A DNA stretch of 64,000 bases from Phoebastria nigripes (GCA_035582835.1 JAYKAV010003134.1:1-64000); one strand, 5' to 3'. Counted from the first letter of the stretch, positions 34,222 through 48,970 are shown. Notes: generated by a model not told the origin, from the letters alone. A program made the numbers and translations.

Positions 34222-36945
34222 CGTTAGACTAGTATATTTTGAGTGCTGTGTCCACTTTATTTCTGAATAACCTAAACACACATTGGTGAAGTATGTAGAA
34301 AGAATTGTTCCATTTTTATCCAAGAGGCATCCGATGTAACGATATAAGGTATGTACTTTATTGCTATGTCATTATTATTTTCCTTTTCTCCTCCTCTCCA
34401 CCCACTTCTCATAATTCTTCCTACATGATTATGATTTAGAATGTCAATTCAGTCACAGATACTTGGGTTTTATAACCCATAATGTTTTGGAAGACAGGAA
34501 CATTGTTCAAAAGTATTCAGGGAGATACATAAATCTTAATATATGATTGTGTTACTGTAGAAAATAACAGAAGACCATTACATACCGTGTTCCTTCCATG
34601 ATTATTCCATGGTGGGGACTAAGTTCTTAGTTAATTGTTATTCAGCTCTCAATTACTGCTTTCAACTATCTCCAAGTATTTTCTTCCTGGACTGTGGGCT
34701 AATTGTGCCAGAAACAATGATGCACCAAGACTGGTTCCATGCAGAGGCAATTTGGATCCAGCATGGATTTTTAATTGAGAGAGACAAATAACTAGTATAC
34801 AAGGCTCAATTTGACCTGGAAACAAGACAGCCTCCTTTCACACAGTCTAGAATCTAAAGTTCCATGCCAAGTGAAACCAGGCTGACTTCGCTTAACCTGT
34901 TCTGGTGTCCACATCACTTTCCTTAATTGCAAAACTTTCCTGGTTTTCTGCACCATGCATCCTTGTTTTATTCCATACAGATTCAGTGGTGTTTCCCATC
35001 TCCAGCTCAAACTGTCTTTCATGTGGCAAGGCTGCTTCTTGCAGAGCCACTTGGCTCTTTACACTCTGTTCCCAGAGAGCCATGTTGTAGTAGGCATTAT
35101 TAATTTTAAAATACTGTTATGAAAATATTCAGGACCAGCTCAGACCCAGCAGTGCTCCTAAACTAACAATGCCTTCCCATGACCCTTTGGGAAGCTGGCT
35201 TAAAAAACACTTGAGTGGTCTCCTGCGAGCCATCCAGATTTCAGCAAAAGGAGAACTGCGTTAATAAACCAATTCGAAATTGCGCTGAGTTGCAAGAGGG
35301 GGCAGGGTGCTCATTTAGCATATACCCAAAATGTGTGTCACTGATTTCTTCCCCACAGAGAAACTAAGGCACAGCACTGTGTAATTCCAGTATGACTCAA
35401 CAGACAAACAACCCTGGGCCAATTGCAGTTGTAATATTTTATTGAAAATGGGAAACTGCTTTTTATAGTTATATCTGACATGACCTTCTTAAATATACCA
35501 ACTATTTGAAATTTCATAGCAAAAATAATAAAATGGAAAAGCACTGAACAGAAATTAAATCAGTACAGTATCATAGATAGCTATATGTTTTTTGTGCAAA
35601 CATATATAAATCTATTACGAACTAATAGTAAATTAAGGAAATTTTACTAAAAGTAAAGGGAGGTAGATCAATAAAACATATACTTTCCACAATGTATGCC
35701 TGGCAACTACCTCCCACAATAAGAATAAGGATTCTATTGTTCAATGGGATTTCCTCTTGTAGGAGGCTTGTACTACTGCAATCTTTTCCATTTATCTATA
35801 AAAGCAAATTTCCTCAAATTTCACAGTCCCTGAAATTCATATGGAGTAATCATTGCAAACCATTCCAATAAATTACCTGTAACATAGAGTACAGTTGACA
35901 GCACAGAAAAGCCCATGTTTAGCCAAAATGCCCATGAGAAATGGTAAGGGACAGGTAATAGATGAAAATTTCATCTTGAAGACATATGAAATTAGTCTAA
36001 CGTCTAAAGGTATATGAATCCTGAATGTTCATACACACACCAGATCTCAGAATAATGATGCTAAACAGCTAAGATCATAGTTTTATATATGGAAAACCTG
36101 TAAAACCTGTCCAGGATACCCATCAGAAAAAATATTACTAACCAGAGTATTGGAAGAATAGTCAGCATTATCTGCCCTTGACAGTAAAAGGGGAATCATA
36201 TTTTACAGGTACTTAGGATAGTAAATGGATAGTAAAAGCAGTGCCAGATTTTCAAAGGACCTTAGGGTTATTCTTTATAGAACAGATTTTTGAAAATCAG
36301 AGTTCCCATTTAGACACTTACCTTACAGAAAAATGAAGAAAACAAAATACAAGAAAACAAATATAAAATACAGAAAGTTATTTTGTGATAGTATAGTCAT
36401 ACTTTTAAAGCAGCTGTTCTTAAGACAGCTGCTAATAATGTTTTAAACAGAAGTTTAAAAAAAATCGCTAAGTTTTGGCAGTGAAATGATTTATATCTCT
36501 AGAAGATCAGTTCCAAATTTTATACAATGAGCTTGGACTGCACAGACTTCAAGACTGACACGCACATACAGAGCCTAACAGATGAAAAATAGTGTACAGA
36601 GAAACCAAGGCCTTAATTTAGACAGTTTAAAGACAGATCAAAATATCTCCTAGCTTCAGTTAGACATATGCTTAAATACTAACCTGAACGAGGTACCCCT
36701 AGTATCTGCCAAAGTTTCCACAAGTCTTAAAGCAAAGTTAAGCCTTTATACCTGAGATGCAATCCAATTCAGTCATCACCAGACTATCCACCAAAACATC
36801 TGAGACTGAGCCATTCAAAATTAGACCCATTCATTATACGAATTCTTTCTGAAGCAGGAATTCAGTTGATAGCACTGCCTCTCTAGCATGTAAGAGGACA
36901 ACCATGAATTACCTTCTGTCGCAATGCACTCCAGTCACTGCCGAT
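34222..36945. other. Intergenic sequence
   Basis: AT-rich with no gene recognised. A patch at 35130-35300 keeps several CpG sites, for example in TTCGAAATTGCGCTGAG. Confidence 0.5.
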
Positions 36946-37139
36946 GGGAAGTAGTGAATGAATTCCTTGGTTTGCTTTGCTTGCATGCACGGCTTTTGCT
37001 TTACCTGTTAAACTGTCTTTATCTCAACCCACGAGTTTTCTCACTTTTACCCTTCCGATTCTCTCCCCCATCCCACCGGGGGGGGAGTGAGCGAGCAGCT
37101 GTGTGGGGCTTAGTTGCCAGCTGGGGTTAAACCATGACA
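36946..37139 (+). repeat. Partial LTR, R/U5 end of a third ERV-L-type subfamily
   Basis: The plus strand reads GTTAAACTGTCTTTATCTCA, then a pyrimidine-rich CTCTCCCCCATCCCACCGG, and ends GGTTAAACCATGACA at 37139. These are the same R/U5 landmarks as in the solo LTR at 939-1484 and the provirus LTRs. The preceding ~60 bases match none of those U3 sequences. The U3 start is missing or unrecognisable, so the copy was shortened by deletion or belongs to a different U3 type. Confidence 0.85.
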
Positions 37140-40100
37140 CTTCAATTTTTCTGAATGATTCACCAATTTTATTCTATCTGTTTTTCTTTTTAAAGCATTG
37201 ATAATTATAAAATGGTAACAACCACTGAAAAAATACAAACGCTTTGACATCTTTCTAAAAAAGAAAAGCAGTATAAAGATCTGCATGATTTTATGTGCTT
37301 TTGATACTTATGAGCACATATTGTAAATTTTGTAGAGCAGATTAATTTTAATAATGACCACATACAGAGTTAACGTCTATTCCAATAACGTTCACCTTCA
37401 TTATAACCATCACAAATTTAGACAAGATTAGTGATGCTGAGAGTTTCTAGGCAGGATATAAAGATTTTCTAGTATGAAGGAACAAAAATAAAACATGAGA
37501 TAAAGGTGACCCTATATATATCATTTATATGTGATATTCTGAAAGTTTTTTTATCAGGTTCTTCATAAGATATTATTAGGGGAAATAAATAACTGTGGGT
37601 AAGAAGCAAACAGCCTTTCTGGATTAAACACAGACACACTAAACAAAGAGTTCTAATAAAAAAAAGTTTCTGATAAGGTAAAGTGAATAACTGAAAACTG
37701 AATTTGGTGGGACAAGCAGTCTACGCTTTCTGTAAAACACATAAGATATTTGAGACATTCCCTGATGACATCCTATTAAAGGAAAACTAGGAATGGCAAT
37801 GTCTGTGGTCTCATTTCTCTGATGTCATAAATCCCTAAGGAATTATGAGAAAAGTGAAAGATAAGAAGGAACGTTGAAAAGAGAGGATGAAAACGTGAAT
37901 TCTGGAAACTGGCAGGGGGAGAAGTTTTTTTAAAAGTAGAGAAATTAAATTAACTCAAATATCAAAGTGATCATGTATTAAATAATTCTAGAAAACATTA
38001 TTTCACATAAGATTCCAAAGAATAAACCTTGATCACTATTGCAAAATTAGTTGTGGATCCCAAACTCCAATAATGGACAAAAACTGAGTTTATTGTGTTT
38101 TGTAAATTAAATTCTAACCCAGATATTACTATATTGAGCCGTTCTTCTTCAGCTAATTTCTTGACTTATAAATTAGAGCTATTTAAATTATCTTGAGTTG
38201 AAGTATCTAATATTCTATGCAGCACTATGGTAATTACTAAATAACAGTTGGAATTAAAATTCAGCAAGTAGTATTAAGCACTATTAAAAGTTATTGATAA
38301 GAAGGTATCTAGCATGTGCCTCTGAAATGTTGAGAGACTTGGAAAATTCAGTGTTCATAATGTCTCTTTACACTTTAGTGTACTGGATCATTAAAATGTA
38401 CATAGGCCAAAACAAGGGAGGAACAGGGAAATCTAGACTTAACGTGACTTTCTACAAAAAAAAAGTATGTATTTTGTAAGAGTGAATTGCTTGACTGACT
38501 TCACTGTGTAAATCACTGTAAACATTCACCTTTTACATGAAAGAAAAAAGTCACATAATACAATCATTCGCAGTGCTCCCTACACCTGCGCCAAAGCCAA
38601 CTGATTTTCAAAGGGAGAACAGGGAAACCAGAATAAGTCCCTGAGTAATGGACAGTTAAAAGGGAGGAACTAGAAACACTCCCTGGCTGCCACTTTGTTC
38701 AAACCTTGGAAGAAATAATCAAGCCTTAAACTATCTTTCAGATGTCTGCAATGTCTGCCTTGCAGTCAATACCATTTTCCCCAAGAGCAGAAATCTTTCT
38801 TTAGAAGCGAAATGCCTACACTGCCACGAGCAGACTGAGCAAGCAGTATATTATTTTAGAAGCAAAGCTGAATAACATAGNCGTTTATGTATTATGCCTC
38901 TTAAGAACCTTGTTTCTCATCACAGGAGTGCTGCAGATCTATGTGGTGTTGTAGACATCCTGTTTGACACGGAAAGACACAAAACATCAGAGACTGTTCC
39001 TTGGCACTTCACTGCCACAGCTGTACAAATGTACAGTGCGACAGCATACACAGCTGTGATACTTACTGATAGCTTAATGCCTAATGCAAAGTCGAAGAGA
39101 TTTGTTTTACCTGGTGTATGGTTCCATCAGACTGTATTAGCACAACAAAAGGTCCACAATGTTGCACCTAGAATTTTTGGTAAAAGCAGTCCCTAGAATG
39201 GCAACACTATATTAAGTACAATGCAGCTGGCTTCAGGCTCAGGGCTGAAGGAGACATCAGGAGCAACATTCATTGTAGCAGATCACTGTGATTATTAATT
39301 CCTGCTCACTGGTTCCTGGACACCAGAGAAACAGGTCACTCAGAACTGCAGTGGAGAGATATAGTCCAAATAAAAATCTTCTGTAAACTCCTAATGATTT
39401 CAGTGAGCTCTAGATCACCCTCATCATAGACCTTCTGTGCATGTAAAATGTTTTTCTTTCAATGTTCCTGTAATTTATTTAAAGACAAATGTCAATGAGG
39501 GGGAAAAGATGCACATTTACTTAGGACCATAAGGACACTTACAGTCACGATCATTGACTTAACAGAAATTTATGGATATACTTACTCAGTGGTAAAAGCT
39601 CTTATGAGTCATCATATTACTTCATAAGTTGGAAACATTTTTAAGATATGACATTCATACGATCAGTGGCTAGTAGTCAATGACAATTTAAGAATTTCTA
39701 AATCCACGGATGTCTTAGCTCTTGCATGATTAACCATAATTTCGCAAGAGAAATTTTTTATGAAATCTTATTGGGGAAAAGTTATCAACTACTATACCAT
39801 ATTTTTTTTTTTTATATACTGCCTTTAAGGCATTCTAAGGAAAAGAAAATGCTCCTTTTAGATTTATGTAATAGTCATCCTTGAAAATATTTTTTCTTTT
39901 TTTTAATGTTATTTTAATACATAATAAAAATGCAGATTGAGGATTCTGTAGACTGGAGAGTTTTTTATATGAACAATTGGGAAGAAAATGCAGGTTCTTC
40001 CATAAAATCTTTGGGTTTTTAGTTTTGTTCAGAGGAAAGCTCTCCTCCGGTAAAATAGGTCAACTTTTTCCAATGAAATTGTTTGAGATTTTGCTGAGCA

Positions 40101-43100
40101 GAAAGAAAAGAAAACAAAATTAATAGGGTTATTTTAATTTTTTGAGAACATCACTTCCATCTGGCTTTCTTTTTGTTGAAAGCGGATAAAGCAAAACCAG
40201 AATAATACAGTTTTTAAAGTCTTTGACCAAATGATGAATTTCATCACCCCTGTTGTTTACATTGGTCACACTATTGATTGCATGCTCCTTCTCTTTGATA
40301 CTTTCAAGAGCATACCTACTAAAATCAACAAATAGCTGTGAAGGGATCATCCTATCAGACTGAATTAGAAAGTGACAACATTAGTGCCAGAATAGGCAGG
40401 TGACATCATTGATATATTGCTACATGATGGACTGCCTTCACTGAGACTGCTTGAGCCTTCCCATTAGTTCATTTTCAACAGCGCACTCCACACAAAGACA
40501 CCTGGATGCCAGGGCTTTCAGGCAATGTTAATGTAGAATGAACTGAAACAAGTGGCCTAGAGACAAAAATATCTCAATCCATTAGTATATCATAAGCCAC
40601 CTACTTATTATTGTATCTTTATTTTGAACATAGTAAAGTCTTCAATTTTTACAGAATAGATGTCTGAACTTCAACAGAGTGCCAGTTACTGATCATCTAT
40701 TGTGGTTTTTTACACTTCAGCTCTTCTGCATGCCACATGCTCTTCTGCATGTACTCCATATAGCATTCGTTACCTTCACGTACAGTTTGATTACAAACTT
40801 AAACCAGACTTGAAGCCCGTGCAGCAAGTATGGTAAAAAGACATAGTAGGAGGCATTTCTGCCTGACATGCTTAACCACAGGTTTTTAAAAAATGCATCC
40901 TACTCCCACTGTAGTCAGTGGGCTTTTACCACTACTTCCAATGGGAATTGGGTTTCACGGACACAAAGCTTCTGTTTACTTTTTAAGGTCCATTCTACAA
41001 ACAGATCTTAAAAAAAACCACAAAAAGTTCTGTCAGGTACGGAAAAAGGCAAAGGGGAAGAACAAGTGTGTTCACTGTCATACTGGATGGAGCTAATTAA
41101 ACTTTTGTTACATTACTGGGTTTATCTGCTGATTATTCATGCTGAGATTAAAAAGGTTATGGGTTATTCAACAGAACCAATAATCATTATTTCCTTTATT
41201 ACTAAATAAGAAAGCAGATATACCTCATAAAAAACAGGACAAAAGCAGCTGGACAAATATATACACTGAATTCAATTTACAGCCTCATTTGCAAGGGTAA
41301 ACAAGGGTAAATTGTGGCAGTGAGATGTACACAAGAATCAGGCTGGGGAAACAGCTCCAAGAGATCCATCCTTGTAAATATATTCTTCATGTCTTACTTT
41401 GTTTATTTAATATATTTTTTTCCAAACATTCCTAAATATGTTTGATTTATATGTTACGATAATCCCTAAAGAGTACCCAAACATATCAAATTTTATTACA
41501 GCATATTATACTGTTATAATGCTTATATCAGTATTATAGATTCATTTTGTACTTACTTTCTAACCAAAGCTTCTCTGTCAAGTGACCCAAGCAATTCTAA
41601 CAAAAAAAATGATGGGTTTTTTTGGAAATAACATATAATATATTATATTTATATTATAATATAATATAAAATTTTCTGAATTATTGTTGTGCTTGTCTTA
41701 AACTAATCTTTTCAGAGCATTGTTTTTCCTGCTTGTGTTCTCACAGAACTAAAAATCTGTTTATGAAAAACAATACTAGGTGCATGATCTAGCTCTGTGC
41801 GCAACCAGATTGTGTGGATTCTTCTATTTGTCTGCCCACATACAATAACCAAGAAGTATTAAAAAAATCAGCAGTCTCTAATGGCTACTGCATAGTTCTA
41901 GCTAAATGTAACACATTACTTTCTCAGTGTCTATGAAGCAAAATCACTTTAGCCTACTACTTTATATATATATAGCTGAATTGTGATGGCCAATTTACAA
42001 ACCACAAGGGCTATAGTTCTAAAAAGCTTCCACTTAAATACTCTGCAGTGGTGCTTCTCTGTTAGTCTAAAGAACATGCTTCCTTTTTGACATTATTTCT
42101 AATAACCAGGAATAAAAATGTTTTGTAACCTCAGAAACTGATGCTTCATTTAAAAGGTTTGCAAATTTTCTTTCTCCAAAACAAAACTGTTGTGCTCTTA
42201 AAAATATTTTTAATGAAATCACATCTATCATGCTCAGATACACTTGAAAACTGATTGCAGTAAGCCAGAAAATTAATATGACAATCTATATCTTAAGTTA
42301 CTTTACCCTTAAGTCTTTCATCAATATATTTTTGCAATCTGCCATGTAAGTGCATCACTGGAAAAACAAGTAAGGAAAATGCAGCTATAATTCATGGGAC
42401 TTGAAAGGGTCTCAAAATCAGCCATTTCAGTTGATTACTTAATGATTTCTGGATTATTGGAAACAGCCTATTTATTCTCAAATGTCCAATCATATACTGA
42501 AAAATAATAATGGGATAATAATATCAAATGTTTGAAGTAATCAGTACAGAACATGTACTGTAATTACAGCAAGGAAGTATTTACTTAAGGGAATCATATT
42601 GATAAATAAATTAACATTGCCAGGAACTGGTCACCTTTTATGTAGAAAAAACAAAACTATGAGAAAGCTCTGTTATACTAATGAAAGTCTCCAGCCTCAT
42701 AGTAAAAGCTGAACACCAGAAGATCTATACACAGACTTAATTTTTATGATCCTGAGCTTTGTCAAAGGTAAGTTATTTTCTACAGAGAGCTGACATCTGT
42801 AATAAGAAATAAACTACATAGGTTATTTTGTCATAATTTAAAATTGTAGATATTTCTGCAGACAAAAGAATAAAAACTAAAATAGCATTAATCTCAGTGT
42901 TATTCTTGGAACTTAAAACAAAGGGAAAAATGCCGAACTAAAATATACGCTATCTGTAAATACAAAAAGTGTCATAATTCTGCAAGAAAATGCATGGGAA
43001 ATCTGCCCTTTAACTCAACAAAAAATGTCATGATATTTGCAGGTTGGAGAAAATAACCTCTTTGACAAGAGCTGTTTGACACATTGCTAAAACATGCAGT

Positions 43101-43774
43101 TTTAATGTTGCTTGCAGTGCCATTTCGGTCTCAAGCCATTATTAAACTATGGACTGCACAAGCTAAAGCACTGACTTTCTGGGAACAATGATTCAGTGAT
43201 GACAAAGATGGCGCAAACAGCACAATCACACTTACCTTCAGACCAGCAGTCGCCTGGTACTAGCCTTTAAAGGGTTCATCTGTCTTCCAAAATCTTCAGT
43301 GCAGATCTTTTATCCTTATGTGACATGAAATAAATCTTTAGGAAAAATTCCTTTGGCCTGAAATAAGAAGTTTTCATGAGAAAATTGTCAGTGTTTGGAG
43401 AAGAGTTACACCTTTAGTGTGATAAAAACAGATAGTCTATAACTCCTCTTACAGTTAAAACCATGGATGGAATACACCTACGGATAGCTCTTCTATGCCT
43501 ATGTCTAATTGTTCCCCTCTATTTCAATCCAAAGTTATTTACGTGTGGGCAGAAAACATTCTCTCACACTTACAAATGCTGCTCTTACATGATGCAACGT
43601 TCATTAGTTTTGACTTAAGTCTGAAAAGGAGTTGTTTTCCAGAATTACAAAATACTTGGGCTACTCATACATGTGACAAGTACAGAAGTATTAGAATTTA
43701 AGAAAGACAAAGAAGAAAAAAAAAGGTAATGTCCTGCTCTTAGAACAGAATTGTACTTGTACCACTCCTGAAAG
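37140..43774. other. Long AT-rich stretch without genes
   Basis: No coding gene recognised. It contains an AT-only repeat at about 41630-41672, a T-run near 39800-39812 and one N at 38881. A minus-strand splice-donor-like site lies at 43235/43236. The 100-codon frame at 38894-39196 has no domain I recognise. Confidence 0.5.
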
Positions 43775-44625
43775 ATGTTTAGCCAATTTGTTTTCAAAGA
43801 ACACCACATCTGGAGGCTCCACGACCTATCTCTGCATTCATTCTACTGTTTCACTGCCCTCACCATCAGAAAAATTTCTCACATCTCTACAATGTTCGTC
43901 CATTACATTGTACTGTAGTCACCAAGAATATGCTGAATATTCCCTGTTTGCAGAAACTTTTTGTATACTTGAAGACCATATTATCTCCTCTTCTCTCTCT
44001 CACACACACATATATGTGTGTGTGTATACATATATATATATTCATAGATAGATGAATAGATAGATTCATTCTATCTTTCATCATAGACCTCATTTTTGCT
44101 ACCTTTGATCACTCTTGTTAATGTCCATTAGACTTCTTCTAACTGATTGACGTCTTTCTTGAACTGGAGTGCCCAGAATTAAACAGATTCCTCTTGCTGG
44201 AGTCTTATAGCTCCCAAGCATCACTGAATCATTATTCACATAATTTTTTGGCATTACTTCTGCTTATACAATGTGTGCAACAGTGGCGACACAAGATTGA
44301 CTCCTGTTTTATTTTGTGATCCATTTCAACACTTTTCTGCAGACCTGTTTATATGGTATATTGTTTCCTGTGCTTGTGTAACTAATTATTCTAAATATGT
44401 TACCCTGCAATTATGTTTATTGACTAGCATCTTTCTCATCTCTGGAGCATTTATTCAGGATTATTTAAAATCTTGGGCTTTTTTTTTTCCTGTATCTGTA
44501 GGCCTTCCCAGGTTTTTGTTGGAAGTAAATTTTAATTGGCAAACTTATGCTGTGTCCTGTGCTATAACTGAATACTGAACAGGACTAGATCCAAGACAGA
44601 GCATTACAGAACTCTGTTCAACATA
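43775..44625 (-). mobile_element. Ancient CR1 LINE copy, highly decayed
   Basis: Read as reverse complement, this follows the CR1 3' region over about 850 bases. Recognisable landmarks on the plus strand include AGGCTCCACGACCT (about 43815), TACTTGAAGACCATATTATC (about 43965-43985), TCTTTCTTGAACTGGAGTGC (about 44155) and CTGAACAGGACTAGATCC (about 44575-44592). No frame survives. The landmarks resemble older CR1 subfamilies shared with other sauropsids rather than the young copies at 18.8 and 51.5 kb. A microsatellite at 43990-44068 has expanded inside it. Confidence 0.7.
43990..44068. repeat. Compound microsatellite (CT, CA, TG, TA, GATA)
   Basis: Consecutive runs of CT, CA, TATATGTG(TG)n, TACATA(TA)n and ATAGATA units. 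The CA and TG runs face each other and could form a hairpin. It splits the old CR1 copy. Confidence 0.9.
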
Positions 44626-46216
44626 TCCTTCTCTTCTGAAGCTGTGAAGATATAATTCTTCAGTCCCATAGCTGAAAACAGGAAGATTTAAAAAAGAGAA
44701 TACATACTTATCAGCTGAGTAATCTGCCTCACAGCCTCTAGAATCTGACATATTGAAAGAGTGAGGGCAATTTGAATTAGGACACACTTTGTTACCAAAG
44801 AGACAGTGCAAATTACAGGATTTAGCAAGGCTACATCATATCTACCTACAGGCTTCACTGAAATGCCAGATATGGTTAATGCAGTGTGTCATAAACATAC
44901 TGAATGCTATTCTCCTTCAAACAAATAAATCATAAATCATTCCTCTGTCATTGCGCATTCTTACTGCCTACAAGCTACAAAAGCAAAACTCTGTACATGT
45001 CAAATCTGTTTTTTGGTTGGTAGACAAGGAGCAAGAACTGCAGTGCAGGAGCAGTAGAGACATGGTCTGACCACTTGAAAAGGAAAGAGTGCAACTCAGA
45101 TTTAGTGGCCTGGAATAACGTGCCAGAGAGACATTCTTTCCAGACAAAGTATTACTTGAGTGTGCAGCAGGTGTAAAATGATTTCAAATCAAAATGACAG
45201 TGTTCTGCTTTTCCCATGTATGGCAGCTCTGCCCTAATATGCTAAGAATAATATAATAATATAAAGAGAAGAAGGAATAACTGTGGGGTAGAAAAGAAAC
45301 ACATTCATCTGGCAGACAGTGATGGCAAAGATGAAGGTGGAAGGAGAAGAGGTGGTTGGTTATAAAGAGAAGCATGCTAGGTGCAAGAAGTGCAGCTGAG
45401 GGTGAGATATGGCTATGCAGGATAGAAAAGCGAGAGCAACAAGGATGAGTATCATAAATACCTTAGTCATATCAGGGCATAATAATTTAGAAATGCTGGA
45501 TATTGCAGAGAATTAGTCATATTACTTCAATTTTTCTATAAAAACCACCACTATTTTGACATTAGTCGAAGTGGAAACATTTTCTTTTTGAGATTAGATG
45601 TGATCTTCACTGCGGCAATTTATCACAAATAAGAAACCCCACTTCAGGAGCACCCTGACAGTTCCAGGTACAGAGAGAGAGACTGCACCATGGTAGCAAC
45701 TCCTGAATATATCACAAAGTGTTTTGCTATTTGAATATTACTTTCTCCTTATTAACACATGTGTCTTGACTGGATCAAAGCAATATATGCAGCAATTTTC
45801 ATGGGAGTGGAGGAGTAATCACACACCATCAATTTCATCTTCTAGAGATTATCAGTAGGTTAAGTAAATCTAAAAATATTGCTACTGACTAGAAATTCTA
45901 GGATTCACATTAATAACAGCTCCTAACTGAGAATTTAGCAGTCACCAATATTAGTCTAATGAAAAACAGCATGCTACCTTTGATTGTCACCAAGGGTTCA
46001 AAAACTCAGACCTCATTTGAATTCCCATCATGAGCCTGAGACAGGTCTAGATACAGCCTCACCGAAAACAGTGCTACAATTCTGCTTAAACAACACCAAC
46101 TTTTTATGAAGCCTGCTTTGTTCCTCTGGAGGTGATACTGTAACTTCACATATTCTGTTAAGAATATTCAACCTTAAGAGCTTAGTGGACTTAGTATATA
46201 TTAAGTTCATTTAAAA
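44626..46216. other. Intergenic sequence, nothing recognised
   Basis: AT-rich DNA without a recognised gene or repeat. Confidence 0.5.
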
Positions 46217-46300
46217 AATATCAGGTTGGAAGCAACTTCTTGAGGTCTTCTGTTCTCCCCACCAACTGCTCAAAAAATACAAACTCAAAGTTGACGTATA
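46217..46300 (-). mobile_element. Short CR1 3' end remnant
   Basis: The plus strand CAGGTTGGAAGCAACTTCTT followed by CCAACTGCTCAAA matches the reverse complement of a CR1 terminal region. The homology fades after about 46300. Confidence 0.5.
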
Positions 46301-48970
46301 TCCTAATATTGTATACCTGCTATCCTAACTTCATTAAAAATGAGTAACAGACTACTGTCCCTGAGAATCTATAGCATTTCTAAGACTAAGATCTATACTA
46401 GGATTATTTTTAACATCAAATTTCCACAACTGAGATACAGAGTAATCTTAACGACATTTCCTTATCCTCTCAAAATAATAATAAAAAAAAGTTATATTTC
46501 CATGAATAATTAATCCAATTGGGTTTAATGCTATCCAGAGTGATTTTCTTTCTCCCTCTATTTTTATTTTAAAAACATATTCCTGGACAATCTGAACACA
46601 GATAGCTTGTGACCTTCTTACCCGCCACTTCTGTCGTTGCTTCTTTCAAGGTTAATTTTTTGTCTGCTCTACTCTTTTTGGTGAAGAAAAAGAGGATAGG
46701 AAGGAAGAAATAAGTAATTATATGCATAAGCACTACAGAACTCATTTAAATGAAAAAGGAAAAAACAAGCAGCAACTGAGAAAAGAGTGAATGTAGGCAT
46801 TTCATTGAAAAGAGGAATTTAGCTGCCTAGAACTGGTAGAAAGGCTGAGCAAGTCAGATCCTGATGCACAGCTGTGTGTAACTTCCTTAAACAAATATTC
46901 TTATTTTATTACTTTTTCATTAATTGACTCTCTTAAAAGAGCAAAGTTGTTATTTTCTGATTTGTTGGTAGAGGATGAAGAGAGAAAAAATATCGAAGTA
47001 ATAAAAAACATTCTCAGATTTTCATATGGAAGCCCTGTGTTTTCTCCTTGGTTTCCATGAATCCAAGGGAGTTCACTTCAAAGGCCTAATAATGAATTTA
47101 CCATGCTTCTGTGTTAACACGAGGTACTGAAAACTATAGGCAAGTAAGTAGAGATAAAATTAACGCCACACAAACTTCTCAGAAAGAAGGTTAATATATT
47201 CCAAATCTCCCAAAACACTAAAATCAGTCTCATTTTCCCTTGCCAGCTAAATGCCAAAAGTACTCAACCATTCGTAATTGAACTGTCAGTGTCACTGAAC
47301 TGATCATCTTTTAAAAAGGTAAGCAGTATGCCAAGAAAAGTTTTTGCAAGATTTGAGATTCAGAAAGGATATTTTTTAAGAATGTCTCATCTACACCAAA
47401 ATAAATAATAGAAGCTCTATCCATGTGAAACATTCTTCAATATGTAGAATTAGTGGTCTGAAAAGTCAATAGAATTGAATATCTATCCATATTTGTTTGC
47501 AACCTTGATGACACAAAAATTGAAGTAGTTCATTAGAGTAGCTTTCCACATGTATTTTAATACTTCAGGAGATCATACCAATCTTCACATGTGTGACAGA
47601 GCTTAACTTACTTGCGTGCCTTAAAATGTCTTGCTCTGTAGCACTGCAACATAGGACAATCCCAACCCTCAGTCACATTGAGTAGCAGCTACCTACAATG
47701 TAGTGAACTTCTTTCAGTCAAAAGTTCACAACTGCTGTTCCTTTAAATTTTCTGTTCCTTCTGTCACTCTCTCCCTAGGGGTTTAGAAGGGCCCTAGGGC
47801 AATAACCAGTAGGCACTTTTGCTTCCTTTTATATATCTCTTTCAAAAGAAAAATAAACTCTGGTATTCAAAAGAAAAATCATCTCTGTCCTCCCTCAAGT
47901 TGTCCATACCTGAAAGCTACTTAGCCTCTCTTGGCCAGCCTTATTGCATCCCTCTTATCTCTCTCCTGCCTGCAGGCTCCTTCAAAAGAAGAGAGCACTG
48001 GGCCCAGGTTACCAACCAGCTACTGTCCTACTGAACAAGCACTGGCTTGTTGAACAGCAAGAAACACACAATCAATCTATTCCAACAAGAAATGTATCTG
48101 TTTAGATTGTTGTCTTGAAGCGTGCATAATCTATAGGAATTGTGTGGGAAATGGTCAAGCCCTGCAACTTCTTTTCAACAACTTTCTACAAACTTTTAAT
48201 ATTTATAGATCTAAATGTTTTTCTATACCACACTGTATTTCTGCTGTGTGATGTACTCAAGCTGCTTTTAAACTAGCTTTTCAGCAGGGTAAATGTCCAT
48301 AAACTGCTGATAGCAGATAGTAGCCTGAGAGCAGCACATAGTACTGACACCCTGAGAAACACTTTCTTTTAAAAACTTCTCTTTTCTAAAATTCGTGTAC
48401 GTATTTGGATTGCTTTAAAACCTACTGAGTGCAGGGGAAACAGGTTACTCTATGTGATCCAAATTTAGCCATGATTACACTTTGTAGAAAGATAAAGTCC
48501 TATGAAGAACAGCAAAATCCAATATTTCAATAGTCTCTAGTCTTCTTATCTAAAAACTGCAATTTACATTGCTCACCAAATAATGAGTAACTTTGCTTTT
48601 GGAAGCTCTTGTTGGCTATGGTGGCTACTGCCACTTTTGGGAAACCATTGCTTTAAGTAATCTCAAATGGATAAACTCAGAAGAAATACCAACATCTAAG
48701 CAGGAACAAAAGACTTTAACAGCTGAACAAAAAACTACCTTGTTACACCCAAAATCTCATTATGGCCAAAAAGAGAACGCACCTTATATATTGAGTCAAG
48801 CGTTTAGCATTTGACTAATTAAGTTCTTCACCGGCTAATCAAAATGCAAATAACAGTTATTATTTGTCCAGTGACAATGATGGTAACACAGCCCGAATTA
48901 TCTAATTATGTAAAAAAAAAAAAAATTAATTAATAATGTAGTTAAATTCTTATCCATAAACCTACTCATA
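46301..48970. other. AT-rich intergenic sequence
   Basis: No gene recognised. An A14 run at about 48912 is followed by TTAATTAATAA. Confidence 0.5.
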
